Of a stretch of DNA of 64,000 nt, positions 10,254 through 19,491 are shown in pieces (positions within the stretch are counted from its first letter, which is position 1; each line of letters begins with the position of its first letter). The notes beneath the pieces are model-generated. The model made no database searches and was not told the origin of the DNA. It saw only the letters and a list, made by a program, of their open reading frames with translations. The position numbers and the translations under genes are program-made. The stretch covers positions 3,972,001-4,036,000 of the forward strand of contig NZ_CP115960.1 in NCBI RefSeq assembly GCF_027941955.1, read 5' to 3'. The stretch is from Sphingomonas sp. 7/4-4 (GTDB taxonomy: Bacteria > Pseudomonadota > Alphaproteobacteria > Sphingomonadales > Sphingomonadaceae).

Positions 10254-11326
10254 CACATCCCCCGGCGCTGGCGGTCTTGGCGGGTCTGGCGCTCGATCCG
10301 GCGCATGACCTCGTCGACCAGGCGGTTGACGTCGGGGGCCGCTGCGGCAGGCGCGGCGACGGACCCCGGAGCGACGGCGATTGCCGGGGCGGACATGCCT
10401 GGCGACGAGAAAATCGGCGCGAAGGCCTGCGTGAACGATGCGCCGGCGGCGGTTTGCGGAGCGGACCAGACCTGCTCGGCGGGGTGCGCGCGGGCCGCCC
10501 GTGCGGGACGCGCCGGGGCGATATCGAGCGCTCTGCGGACCGGGCTCGCCATGCGCGAGGCGGTTGCGGTGCGTGCGGTGTCGGCGGGCCGAGGCGCCGA
10601 GGGCGTGACCGAGATCCGGCGAAGCGACCGGTGTACCAGCGGGTCCGCGGTGAACAGCGGGCGATCGTCCGGCCGCATCGGGCGGGAGAGACTTGGGGCG
10701 GTCCGCCTCGTTGCCGAATGGGTCTCAAGGGGAATATCGGACCGGCGCGACGGCCGCATCACGGGGAAATGGCGATCGGCTGACGAGTGCGATGCGGTGC
10801 CGGCCTCGCCGTGTTCGACCGGCGAATGAAAGGTCATCCGCGTGCGCAGCCAGCGCTGCTCGATCAGGGGGTAGAGCGTCCGCGCGAAGCTCGGCGATGG
10901 GTCGGAAACTGCCTCGGGCGAACGCATCGCGGAAGGGAGCGAAGGCTGTGTCGCCGACGGCTGCGGTGCGGTCCCCGAGCGTTTGGACGGAGTCTGGGAT
11001 GGCGCGTTCCGGATCGCGTCGCGCCGCTCCCAAATCATGACCGTTCCGGCCTTCGCGACATGGCGGGGCGTGATGGCCGCTGCTCCCGGTGCCGGCTGGG
11101 CTGGCGGTGTCGCCGGTGCCGTGACGGTCGAACGGAACAGCAGATTGACGGTCAGCGGCCAATGATGGTGGACTTCGTGACGTGTCGACGCGCCCGCCGC
11201 GATGCGGGTGGCTCGGCGCCAGGACAGGGGCGCTCCCCGCCGTCGGGCGGCCGGCACGGGCGATCCCGGCGGGGCGATCGTGGTGGCGAGCGGGCGCGTG
11301 CACCCGAGTGGCGGACGCGGGGTCAC
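10253..11326 (-). CDS. Pro/Ala/Arg-rich eCIS protein of unknown function
   Basis: A 357-residue protein starting at GTG (11324-11326) that overlaps the tube stop. Most of it is low-complexity, rich in Pro, Ala, Ser and Arg and probably disordered. Two parts look structured: HHHWPLTVNLLFRS at about residues 53-66, and a C-terminal amphipathic helix, VNRLVDEVMRRIERQTRQDR, ending at the stop. Many eCIS loci carry such a disordered protein with a conserved C-terminal LVDEVxRRIER-type helix between tube and Afp7. A linker or assembly role is inference, and I do not recognise a named family. The extreme N-terminus is uncertain. Confidence 0.7.
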   Translation of the reverse strand: MTPRPPLGCTRPLATTIAPPGSPVPAARRRGAPLSWRRATRIAAGASTRHEVHHHWPLTVNLLFRSTVTAPATPPAQPAPGAAAITPRHVAKAGTVMIWERRDAIRNAPSQTPSKRSGTAPQPSATQPSLPSAMRSPEAVSDPSPSFARTLYPLIEQRWLRTRMTFHSPVEHGEAGTASHSSADRHFPVMRPSRRSDIPLETHSATRRTAPSLSRPMRPDDRPLFTADPLVHRSLRRISVTPSAPRPADTARTATASRMASPVRRALDIAPARPARAARAHPAEQVWSAPQTAAGASFTQAFAPIFSSPGMSAPAIAVAPGSVAAPAAAAPDVNRLVDEVMRRIERQTRQDRQRRGM

Positions 11327-11766
11327 AGCCCGATGCTCCCGAGGCCGGGGCGCAACAGATAGCCGGTATGCGCGAACTCGACCGATTCAGCCGCGACCTG
11401 GCCCGAATTGGCGTCGAAATCGGTCACGGTCCATTTGACCGGATAGGCGTTGAGCACGTTCCAGCTCCACGCCGTGCCGCCTTCGGTATTGCGCAGCGTG
11501 ACGGTGATGATCGCGCGCTTGACCATCCCTTCGACGACCGCCTGGTGCCAGGCATAGAGCGCCGGATCGGCCAGCCCGCGCTCCAGCACCAGATTGCCAT
11601 AGGTGGTCAGCGAGGCGAGCTTGTGTTCGTGATCGTTGACCCCGCCTTCGCGGAAGCTCTCGACCTTGGTCTCGCGCGACAGGCCGCGGACCTTGGTGAA
11701 GCCGCCGGCCTCGAGCTGGTCGACCAGCACGACGAAGCGGAAACCGGAATAGGGGCCGATCGCCAT
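11323..11766 (-). CDS. Tail tube protein (gp19/Afp5-like), second tube paralogue
   Basis: A 147-residue inner-tube protein. The start is ATG 11764-11766 (MAIGPYSGFRFVVLVDQLEA), two bases after the DUF6760 stop; a longer open frame upstream has no family-like sequence. Family features are the early strand with Phe-Val, GGFTKVRGLSRETKVESFREGG, the KLASLTTYGNLVLERGLAD segment, WHQAVVEG, and the final strands with ESVEFAHTGYLL. It resembles Afp5-type tube proteins, which cap the tube near the baseplate, while the paralogue at 12351-12784 is the likely main tube subunit. Confidence 0.9.
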   Translation of the reverse strand: MAIGPYSGFRFVVLVDQLEAGGFTKVRGLSRETKVESFREGGVNDHEHKLASLTTYGNLVLERGLADPALYAWHQAVVEGMVKRAIITVTLRNTEGGTAWSWNVLNAYPVKWTVTDFDANSGQVAAESVEFAHTGYLLRPGLGSIGL

Positions 11767-11767
11767 C

Positions 11768-11947
11768 TCACAACCCCGCGAACGGATCGTCGGCGCTCGC
11801 GCCGAGCATGCGGTTGATCCGCGAGATCTCGCGGCACCAGCGGCGGCGCTCGCCATGCTCCATCGTCAGCAGCGTCTCGCTGCTCCAGTGGAAATGCGCG
11901 GCGATGAACGCCATTTCCCCGTAAAGATCGGCCACGGGGTAGGCCAT
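11768..11947 (-). CDS. DUF6760-type small eCIS protein
   Basis: A 59-residue gene easily missed because of its size. It starts at ATG 11945-11947, overlapping the preceding stop (TGATG), and ends with TGA at 11768-11770. The protein reads MAYPVADLYGEMAFIAAHFH, then a Trp-Ser-Ser-Glu segment, then TMEHGERRRWCREISRIN. This matches the small conserved family beside eCIS tube genes (MAFIAxHFHW and LEHxERRRWxxEISRIN). Its molecular role is not established; position between the tail-assembly protein and a tube gene suggests an assembly factor. Confidence 0.85.
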   Translation of the reverse strand: MAYPVADLYGEMAFIAAHFHWSSETLLTMEHGERRRWCREISRINRMLGASADDPFAGL

Positions 11948-12341
11948 CAGGCTTCCCCCAGGACGGTGAGGCCCCCGCCGTCCGCCCGTTGGCCGCGGCG
12001 GCGACTGCGGGCGCGGGCACCGCGGCGGGTTCTTCAGCGGCGTTGATCTCCTCGTACAACCGACGGAGATATTCGATGTCGCAGGCGAACAGCGCCTCGA
12101 CCAGCTGGGTGTCGATATGCGCGACGCTGCCCAATCGCGTGACGACGCGCGCCAGCACGATGATCGTCAGATAAGCGGGATTGGCCTGCACCCGGGGATC
12201 GCGCAGCGGCAGGATCTCGTCGGCGGCGGTGGCCAGCCGCATGACGCCGCGCTTATGCAGCACGCCCGTCTCGTCGATAAAGCCCTTGGGCAAAGTGAAG
12301 TCGATTTCGGTCTTGAACCCCGGGTTCGCGATGCGATCCAT
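11947..12341 (-). CDS. Phage tail assembly-like protein of eCIS operons
   Basis: About 131 residues after one base is restored in the C5 run 11972-11976, which changes a run-on reading into the natural ending GGLTVLGEA followed by TGA that overlaps the next ATG. The protein contains DFTLPKGFIDETGVLHKRG, RLATAADEILPLRDPRVQ and LARVVTRLGSV at residues about 14-80, then a helical IDTQLVEALFACDIEYLRRL segment and a short Ala/Pro-rich stretch. This is the conserved phage tail assembly-type protein that regularly sits between the two tube genes of eCIS. The exact function is inferred from that position. Confidence 0.82.
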
Positions 12342-12350
12342 GGCGGCCTC

Positions 12351-12784
12351 CTATTTGGTGCGCTCGATGCCTTCGTTGACCAGCTCGAGGAGTTCGATGA
12401 ACACCTCGTTTCCCTTGCCGTTGAGGTCGCTGGGATCGTATTTGGTCGGCCAGGCCTCGGACACGAGGAAGCTCGCTTTGTCCGCGCCGGATTCGTCGAT
12501 GACGATGATCTTGACCGTCTTGCGCGCATCCTTGATGCCGCCGCCGACCACCTTCTTGTGCCACTCGTAGAGTTCCTGGGAATCGGTCACGCCCCATTTC
12601 AGCGTGATGTTCCCGAATTTGGTCAGGCCCGGCAGCTTGCGGACGTGCGTGGGGTCGGCGCCTTCGCGATAGTCGATCGCTTCGTTCGAGGTTTCGCCGA
12701 TCATCACTTCGCTGAAGAAGCCTTGGGTGATCTGATCGATCTCGACCCGGAACCGCATGTTCCGGAGGGGTCGTTGCGTGCCAT
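12351..12784 (-). CDS. Main tail tube protein (gp19/Afp1-like)
   Basis: About 144 residues. ATG 12782-12784 opens MARNDP; restoring one base in the G4 run 12767-12770 joins it to LRNMRFRVEIDQITQGFF, the standard start of Afp1-type tube proteins. Further family sequence is SEVMIGETSNEAIDYREG, KLPGLTKFGNITLKWGVTD and ELYEWHKKVVGG. The C-terminus carries the KYDPSDLNGKGNEVFIELLE beta-alpha unit. Without the repair the frame would start at ATG 12758 and lack the first strand. It lies just after the sheath gene, the expected place for the main tube subunit. Confidence 0.92.
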
Positions 12785-12807
12785 GGTGCGTCTCCTGTTG
12801 GCGCCGG

Positions 12808-14336
12808 TCAGCTCTGGGCTTCGGCGGTGTTCTGGAAGATGCGGAAGACGACGAACTCGGCCGGGCGCACCGGCGCGATGCCGATTTCGCAGATCAGCCG
12901 GCCGTTCAGGATGTCGTCCTGCGTCATCGTCGAGCGGTCGCAGGCGATGGTGAAGGCCTGGTCCTCGGTCAGCCCCATCAGCGCGCCGTTGCGCCACTGG
13001 GTGCGCAGGAACAGGCGGACCGTATCCTTGACGCGTTCCCACAGGCGTTCGTCATTAGGCTCGAACACGACCCATTGCGTGCCTTCGTAGATCGACCGTT
13101 CGAGGAAGATGAACAGCCGCCGCACGCTGACATATTTCCACAGCGAATTGGACGAGAGGGTGCGCGCCCCCATACCCGGATGCCGCGGCCGGGGAAGCGG
13201 CGGATGGCGTTGACCCCGTTGGGGTTGAGCACTTGCTGCATCTGGTCGTTGACCAGATATTCGAGGTCGAAGACGCCGCTCAGCGTGTCGTTGGCCGGCG
13301 CCTTCCACACCCCGCGATCGACATCGGTGCGGGCGTAGAGGCCGAGGACATGGCCGCCGGGCGGCACGGTCTTCTTCTGCCCGCTGCGCAGGTCCGCGAC
13401 GCCGATCCAGGGGTAATAGAAAGCCGCGTAGCTGGTGTCCCAATTGTCGCGCGGGGTGATCAACGAGACGTCGGCGCTGCTCTTGGGTGCGTCGATCACC
13501 GCGAAGCGGAACTGGTTCCGCTCGCAATGGCTATAGACTTCCTGAGCAACGTCGTCGGCGGCCGCGGGCGCGTAGACGAGCGCCACGTCGCGGAACGCGT
13601 CGAGCTCGAGTGCGGACAGGCCGGTGCGCAGATTGCTGTCGGTATTCCCGCCCTTATACTCGACCAGTCCCGGGTCGGCGCTGGCGTCGGTGCCGCCCGC
13701 CAGCGCGGTGAAGGCGCCCGTCGGCTGCGAAGTCAGCGGTATCGCGGCGCTCACCTTGACCAGCGCGCTCGCGGTTTCCAGCCGCTTGACGAAATAGTCG
13801 GGCGAATTGGGGTCGTCCCACACCAGATCGTCGAAATCCTCACGGATCGTCGGCGCCGGAAAGCGTGGCTGGGTCGGGTCGAAGGGATCGGGATAGGTGC
13901 CGCCGGGCGACGGCGTCTGCCAATAGGCGACCTGCAGACGGAAACCGATCGGGGCCCCTGCGCGCGTCGTGCTGCTGTCGACCACCTTGGCGAAGATACG
14001 GTTGCCCGAATCGCCGGGCCCGGCGGCGGAGATCGTCAGCCCGCCCATGTCGATCGTCGCAACGGCGGCGCCCGGGCCGACGATGCGGCAGACATAGAGG
14101 CGCTGCCCGCCATTGTCGAAGAAGCCCGATGCCGCGTCGGGCAGGAATTTCCCGTCGGCGAAGCTGGTGCCGAAATAGCGGCGGAAATCGTTGAAATTGG
14201 TCACCAGCCGCGGCCAGGTCTGGCCGCGCTCGGTTTCGCCGAGGAAAGCAGCGGTGCTGGTCGAGACGCCTTCGATCGGCCGCGGGCCGCGCTCGATCTC
14301 TTCGATGAACACGCCGGGTGCGAGGTATTCAGCCAT
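12808..14336 (-). CDS. Contractile tail sheath protein (Afp2-4-like)
   Basis: About 509 residues. The N-terminus MAEYLAPGVFIEEIERGPRP with STSTAAFLGETERG is diagnostic for tail sheaths, as is the C-terminal domain with NSLWKYVSVRRLFIFLERSI, EPNDERLWERV and RTQWRNGALMG. The frame breaks at the C5 run 13167-13171; one restored base joins GIRVWG to ARTLSSNSLWKY. Only one sheath gene is present, whereas Afp and PVC have three paralogues. The sheath contracts to drive the tube through a target membrane. The last residues (VVFRIFQNTAEAQS) are complete, so the interface for neighbouring subunits is kept. Confidence 0.95.
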
Positions 14337-14366
14337 GTCGTCCTCCGTTCGGATTTGCGCGCGTCG

Positions 14367-15330
14367 TCACGATGCGGTCGGGGTGAGCAATGCCTTGGCG
14401 CTCTTGATCCAGATGTCGTCCTTGAGCGTGCTCCAGCGCTGTTTGAGCGTGGCGGCGTCGTCGGGATCGATCTTGAAGTCGGCCTCGGCGGCGGCGCGCG
14501 CCACGGCAGCGTCCTTCCATTTGGTCAGGACGTCGGCCCGCTTGGGGGCAGGTCGACCGGCGGGATCACATAGACGCCGCCGGCGTTGCGTGCCGTCACC
14601 GGATCGAGCCAGGCGGCGAGATCGGCGAAGCCGGCCTGGGCGACTGCGTTCTTGACCTTGCCCAGCGCAGTCTTGGCGTCGTCCGTCAGCGTTCCGTCGG
14701 AAACCTGAAGATGCTTCGGCGCGACTTCGAACCAGAAGCTGAGGATCGCCGAATCGGGTGCGTTTCCGCCGTTGATCTCGAGATCGAGCTTGTTGATCTG
14801 ATCGGCATAGCCCGCGACGATCTTGGTGATCGTATCGGCCGGCGCCGACCAATCGGCGAAGCGTGCGCCCCAGGCCTTGGCGTCATCCTGCGCGGCAGCG
14901 CGGGCGCGTTCACGAGAGCCGAGCGTGGCGTCGAGGTCGGTCCTGGTCTTCGCCCGCGTGACGAGAAGCTGGTGCAGCGGGCCGGTGGCGACCTTCTTCA
15001 CCCACTCGTCGAGCGCATCGACCATGAAGCCGGCGGTCTCGTTGAAATTGGCGTTGGCGGCATCGAGCTTGCGGCGCAGATCGCCGCCGGGCGCCACGGC
15101 CTTGGCATATTTGTCGGCGATCGCGTCGCGCGCAGCCTGGCGGTCGACAGCATAGAGATCGGCTGCGGCCGCTTCGATCGGCTTCATCGCATCGGCGAGC
15201 GCCAATTGCGTCGCGATGACGCGCTGCGGATCATTGCCCCAATCGCCTGGCGGTGCCGGGGGCGGAGCCGGTGGTGCGGGGGCGAGGGTACTGCGGCCGG
15301 AGCGGTATCGTCGTCAGTCTCGGGGGGCAT
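14367..15330 (-). CDS. Unrecognised eCIS-operon protein with helical core
   Basis: About 321 residues with two frame breaks, at G5 runs 15278-15282 and 14544-14548, each repaired by one base. The start is ATG 15328-15330 (MPPETDDDTAPAAVPSPPAP), followed by a Pro/Ala-rich linker to about residue 30, then DWGNDPQRVIATQLALADAM. The rest is largely helical and rich in Ala, Lys and Asp (FNETAGFMVDALDEWVKKVA; LDLEINGGNAPDSAILSFWF), ending with a helix KQRWSTLKDDIWIKSAKALL. I do not recognise a family. Its place between two unrecognised genes and the sheath, on the same strand with tight spacing, makes it part of the injection-system operon. Confidence 0.7.
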
Positions 15331-15353
15331 GTCGAGTCTCCTTGGATTCCTGG

Positions 15354-16088
15354 TCATGGTGCGGGCAATGCGGGCGGCGCAGCCGCCAAAGCGGCCCAGA
15401 CAAAGGGTGCAGGTGCCTGAAAGAGGCGAGCACGGCGGAGCGGCAGCAGCAGGCTGTGGCGCGTGGTCGCGCCGACGGTGAAGGCGATCCAGCCGATTAC
15501 CGCACCGTCGGGCGCGGGCGCCTTTTGCGGCATCGACGCATCGCCGGCGAGATCGCCGACAACGGCGACGAACCCGCCTCGCGTGTCGCTGATCGCCTGA
15601 TAATTGCTGTCGAGTGCGGCGGCATCGTTGCGCGACTGCAGCCAGATTCTCACTTTTGCGCCGGCGACGGGCTGGCGCGAGGCGGCCGCGTCGATCAGCA
15701 TTCCGGCGGCTGCCAGCCGTCCGGGTGGCGCCTGGTAGAGGCCCGTCGGCACCAGCGTGTCGCGATAAACGGGCGGCGGCACATCTTTCAGGCGGACCGG
15801 CAATGTCAGCGTTCGGCTATAAGGCGCGAACTGACCGTGACGGGCGATCGCCTCGATCGCCAGCTGACGGTCAGGCGGCGGCGCCGGATCGGCCGGATCG
15901 AGCGGTGGCTGCGGATCGGTCCACACGATCTGCCCGGCGCGCGTGACCGAGGGCGCCGCGAAACCTGGCCCGCTGACTCGCATGTCTGCTCCTGCCAGCC
16001 GGCCGGTGATCGGGTCGACCAATTCGAGCGCGACCATCACGCGACGCTTGACGATGTCCGGCGACAGGAGGGCCAGCGACGCGGTCAT
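15354..16088 (-). CDS. Unrecognised eCIS protein with probable beta-sandwich domains
   Basis: A 244-residue protein; ATG 16086-16088 overlaps the DUF4255 stop as ATGA, so I reject a longer open frame upstream. It opens MTASLALLSPDIVKRRVMVA and contains ELVDPITGRLAGADMRVSG and AAASRQPVAGAKVRIWLQSR followed by ISDTRGGFVAVVGDL. These look like carboxypeptidase-regulatory or Ig-type beta-sandwich units. No signal peptide is seen, in line with a cytoplasmic assembly. Comparable proteins accompany DUF4255 genes in other eCIS loci, but I cannot name the family. A tail or cap component is inference. Confidence 0.65.
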   Translation of the reverse strand: MTASLALLSPDIVKRRVMVALELVDPITGRLAGADMRVSGPGFAAPSVTRAGQIVWTDPQPPLDPADPAPPPDRQLAIEAIARHGQFAPYSRTLTLPVRLKDVPPPVYRDTLVPTGLYQAPPGRLAAAGMLIDAAASRQPVAGAKVRIWLQSRNDAAALDSNYQAISDTRGGFVAVVGDLAGDASMPQKAPAPDGAVIGWIAFTVGATTRHSLLLPLRRARLFQAPAPFVWAALAAAPPALPAP

Positions 16089-16660
16089 GCCTCCTCCAAC
16101 ATCCGCCCGGCTTTCGAACTGCTCTCGCTGACCGGCGTCGCGTCGTCCTCCACCGCGCGCGGATCGATCCAGACCGGGCTGGCGCGGAAAGCGATCGACG
16201 ACCGGCAATTCTCGTTGGGGAACAATCCCCAGATCCGGGCCATCTCATCGGAGGACAAAGTCAGCAGCGACAGCCAGATGGCCTCCTGGAATGCGGCCGG
16301 CACGGCGAGCGGCGAGGCGCCCTCGATCGCGCGGACCGCGTCGACCAGCCGGCTCAGTCCGGCCGCGCCCGCGGGCGCGCCGGCGCCGACGGTCAGCAGA
16401 AAATGTAGCTCGAGCGCGACTGCCGGCTCGATCACCCGCGGCGGGTCATTGGGGCCGGGCCAGGGTCGGATGCGCTCGGCGTTGCGCAGCTCGGGCGCGG
16501 GGGTCACGAGGTAGAGGAAAAGCACGACATCGGCATTGGCCGCGCCCTCGTTGGGCGAGGCGAAACTGATGACATAGGAATTGGGCGGCACGCCCTCCTG
16601 GTTGCCCAGCGACTCCTTGAGCATGTCGATGATCGCGGCGGTGACGGTATCGATCGCCAT
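16085..16660 (-). CDS. DUF4255 protein, likely tail terminator/cap (Afp16/Pvc16-like)
   Basis: A 191-residue protein starting at ATG 16658-16660, which shares one base with the TAA of the ATPase gene. Features of the family are the N-terminal AIIDMLKESLGNQ helix, NSYVISFASPNEGAANADVV with the strand LFLYLVTPAPELRN, and the ALELHFLLTVGAG strand at about residues 81-93. The middle holds LSRLVDAVRAIEG and the C-terminal part IWGLFPNENCRSSIAF. In Afp and PVC the DUF4255 N-terminal domain belongs to the cap that ends sheath and tube polymerisation. Confidence 0.88.
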   Translation of the reverse strand: MAIDTVTAAIIDMLKESLGNQEGVPPNSYVISFASPNEGAANADVVLFLYLVTPAPELRNAERIRPWPGPNDPPRVIEPAVALELHFLLTVGAGAPAGAAGLSRLVDAVRAIEGASPLAVPAAFQEAIWLSLLTLSSDEMARIWGLFPNENCRSSIAFRASPVWIDPRAVEDDATPVSESSSKAGRMLEEA

Positions 16661-19293
16661 TACGCCGCCTTTGCCCTGGCGGCGGTAGCGATCGCGTCGA
16701 GCCGGGGAAGGTCGGTATAGAGGCCGAGCCTGACGAGCTGGCTGCGCACGCCCGACAGGACATGGTCGAAGCGGATCAGCCCGCCTTCCTCGGCGGCGAG
16801 CATCGCGGCATGGACCGCCATCTGGCGGATCGTTCCGCCGGTCAGGTCGAACGCGAAGGCGATGGCGCGCAAGTCGAGCGTCTCGGCGCGCAAGTCGGCC
16901 GGGAACGATTGTTCCCAGATCGTCAGCCGGTCAGACGCGGTGGGCCGTGGGAACTCGATCCGGAAGCGCAACCGACGCGTGAAGGCGGGGTCCAGATTGT
17001 CGGCATGATTGGTGGTCAGCAGCGCCAGGCCGGTGAACCGCTGGATCCGCTGCAGCAGGTGCGCGACTTCGATATTGGCGTAGCGATCACGCGCGTCGCT
17101 GACCGCGCTGCGCTTGCCGAACAGTGCGTCGGCCTCGTCGAACAGCAATACCGCCCCGGCGCGCTGCGCGTCGTCGAATATCAGGTCGAGATTCTTCTCG
17201 GTCTCGCCGATATATTTGCTCACTACCTGGGCGAGGTCGATCGCGTAGAGGTCCGCCCCCAATTCGGCGGCGATCGCGTGCGCGGCAGTGGTCTTGCCGG
17301 TGCCGCTGTCGCCCGAGAACAGAGCGGCGATGCCCTGGCCGTCGGTCAGTGCGGCATAGCCCCAATCCTCGAGCACGACGCGGCTGTGGCGGACATGGCT
17401 GATCAGCTCGGCCAGTTGATCGCGCTGTGCCGCGGGCAGCACCACTATGTCGAGCGGGCTCTCGTCATCGCCGGTATCAGTCGCGGGCGGCTCGATGCGC
17501 CGCGCCAGCGTCGGCAGCCGCGCCCCGGCGATGCGGCGGAAACCGCCCAGCCAGTCGGCGTCGTCGGGTTGGTTGGGCCGACCGTTGGCGGCGGCCCGGG
17601 CGAGTGCCACGGCTACTGCCTGCGGCACGGCGTCGAGCGGGACCGGGAAGCCGTCGGTCAGCCGATCGGTCAGTGCGTCGCTGCCGCCGCCCAGATCGGC
17701 AAGCGCGGCGACGATCGTGTCGCGGCGGTCTCTCCGGGTCGGCGGGGAGGTCGGCGACGACGATATGCGGCTGCGGCGCAGTGGCTAGGCGACGCTCGGG
17801 ATTGTCCGCGATGACATAAGGCGGTTGATCGAACAGGTCCCAGGACGCAGTCAGCACCTGCCACAACGCGTCGCCTTCGGGGCCATCACCGTCAAGGTCG
17901 GCAACCACGCGCCGCCCGGACAGGAAAGCGGCGTCGGCGATGTCTGTGAGTGCGCCGGCCAGCACCTCGGCATTGGTCTCTCCCGCCGCCGGACCGATGA
18001 TCATCGCGGGTTCGCTGATCTCGGCCGCTTCGACCCGTATCCAGTCGGGCGCCGAGCCGGCGAGCATGATCGCCGACACGCGGTCGCCGTCGCGCCCGAC
18101 CAAGGCGTGGCGCACCGAAGCCCGGACCCGCCGCAGGCGATCTGCCGACAGCAAGCGGGCGGCTTCGGCCTTCGCCGGCCGACGCAATCGCCGCGCTTCG
18201 GGGCCGCTGAGCGCATCGGCGTCGCCGGTGAGCAGCCAGTCGATCATCGTCGCGGCCAGCCGCAGCGGCGCCTCGGCGGAGTCGACCAGCGGTCCGGCTG
18301 CCCTGGTCAGTCCGAGCCGGCGCAGATGCGGGTTGGTCGCGAGCTCGCCACGCACCTTGGCCGGCGACACGCCCTTGGTTCCCGCCGCGATGATCGCGCA
18401 GGCCAGGCCGACCGAGGCGTAGCGCCGCGCGAAATCGTCGTGCAATGCGCCGAACAGGCGGTGGAAGCGGATGTCGAGATCGCCCGCCGCCGCGATCAAC
18501 GCGATCTTGAGCGCGAGCGGATCGCGTTCGATGCGCTCGTAGAGAGAGGCGAGGGGATGTGTGCGTGCTCGTTATCCTCCAGTAGGGCGATCAGGCGGCG
18601 AAAGACGCGTTCGGGCCGATCGTCGACCGATTCGACCAGCCGCACCATATTGGCCAGCCAGCTCTCGAGCGCGCCCCAGCTGAGCGCGAAGCCGGCGCTC
18701 TCATCCTTGCGGCTGCTCGACCAGATGCCGACCAATACCCGCGTCGCCGCTTCGACCCATTCGAGCGCGAGATCGATCGCGTCGACCGACTTCGAATCGA
18801 GCTGGATGACCGTCACCACCGGCAGGTTGCGGGGCGGTCCGGCGGAAGCGCCTGTATCGCCTGCGTCATTCGCCGGCAGCCGCGCGGTGAAACGCAGCAG
18901 CTTGCCCTTTTCCCGGCGAAAGCCGCGGCCGGGGCGCGAAAGCGTGCGAAGGACGCTGTTGAGTTCGTCGAAATTGGGATCGCGCAGCGACAGATTGGCG
19001 GTGCCGGTCTCGATCGCCAGCGCGACGAGGTGAATATCGGGGAGCACCGCGCGGATCTCGCCGACGATGGCGGGGATGCGCGCCTCGCGGCTGATGATCA
19101 GGATGACGCTGAGTGTCGTGCCGCGGCGCCGGGCTTCCTCGATTCCGGCCGCAAGGTCCAGCGGCGCCGGAGTCGCGATGACGATCCCGGGATCGTTCGC
19201 GAGACTCTGGAGTATGCCGTCGATCGGATCGTCGGCGCCGTCCTTGATGACCAGAACATGAGTGACATCCAACGCGATGATCCTTTCGCCCAT
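16660..19293 (-). CDS. eCIS AAA+ ATPase with long N-terminal region (Afp15-like)
   Basis: First gene of the injection operon, about 878 residues. Two breaks interrupt the frame: the G4 run 18553-18556 (one base restores PLASLYERIERDPLALKIAL) and about 17727-17735 (two missing bases in a GA repeat, or one extra base). The C-terminal 320 residues are a full AAA+ module: Walker A GDSGTGKT, Walker B VLLFDEADALFG, a KYIGETEKNLD pore-side helix, sensor TTNHADNLDPAF and an RRLRFRIEFPRP arginine-finger region. The N-terminal 180 residues resemble a receiver-like alpha/beta fold (THVLVIKDGADDPIDGILQS). Afp15-type ATPases are needed for particle assembly. ATG 19291-19293 has only a weak ribosome-binding site. 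Confidence 0.85.
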
Positions 19294-19491
19294 CGCAGGA
19301 TAGGCGCGGCATCATCGGCGCGGCATCGACCGCACGGGGCCAATAACGATCCCGACCGAACGATCCGGTCGGCGATCGATCGATGGATCCATGTCGGGCG
19401 AGATCGATCTACCTGAACGATCGATCCGGCGCCGGGTGAGCGGGGGCGTGACGGGTTGGCACGATCGACGGGGTCGAGCATTGAGGAACCC
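19294..19491. promoter_or_regulatory. Divergent intergenic region between eCIS operon and MFS gene
   Basis: This 198-base gap separates the first eCIS gene (leftward) from the MFS gene (rightward), so it should hold both promoters. It has several overlapping GATCGATC units near 19371-19384 and again at 19419-19427, with CGATCCGG-like arms. I see no clear -35/-10 pair. A ribosome-binding site (TTGAGGAA) lies just before ATG 19492. Confidence 0.45.

Noticed and set aside
1..19293. Prophage or type VI secretion system
   Set aside because: No capsid, portal, terminase, integrase or lysis genes and no TssJLM membrane complex or TssH-type ClpV are visible. The AAA+ and DUF4255 pair fits eCIS.
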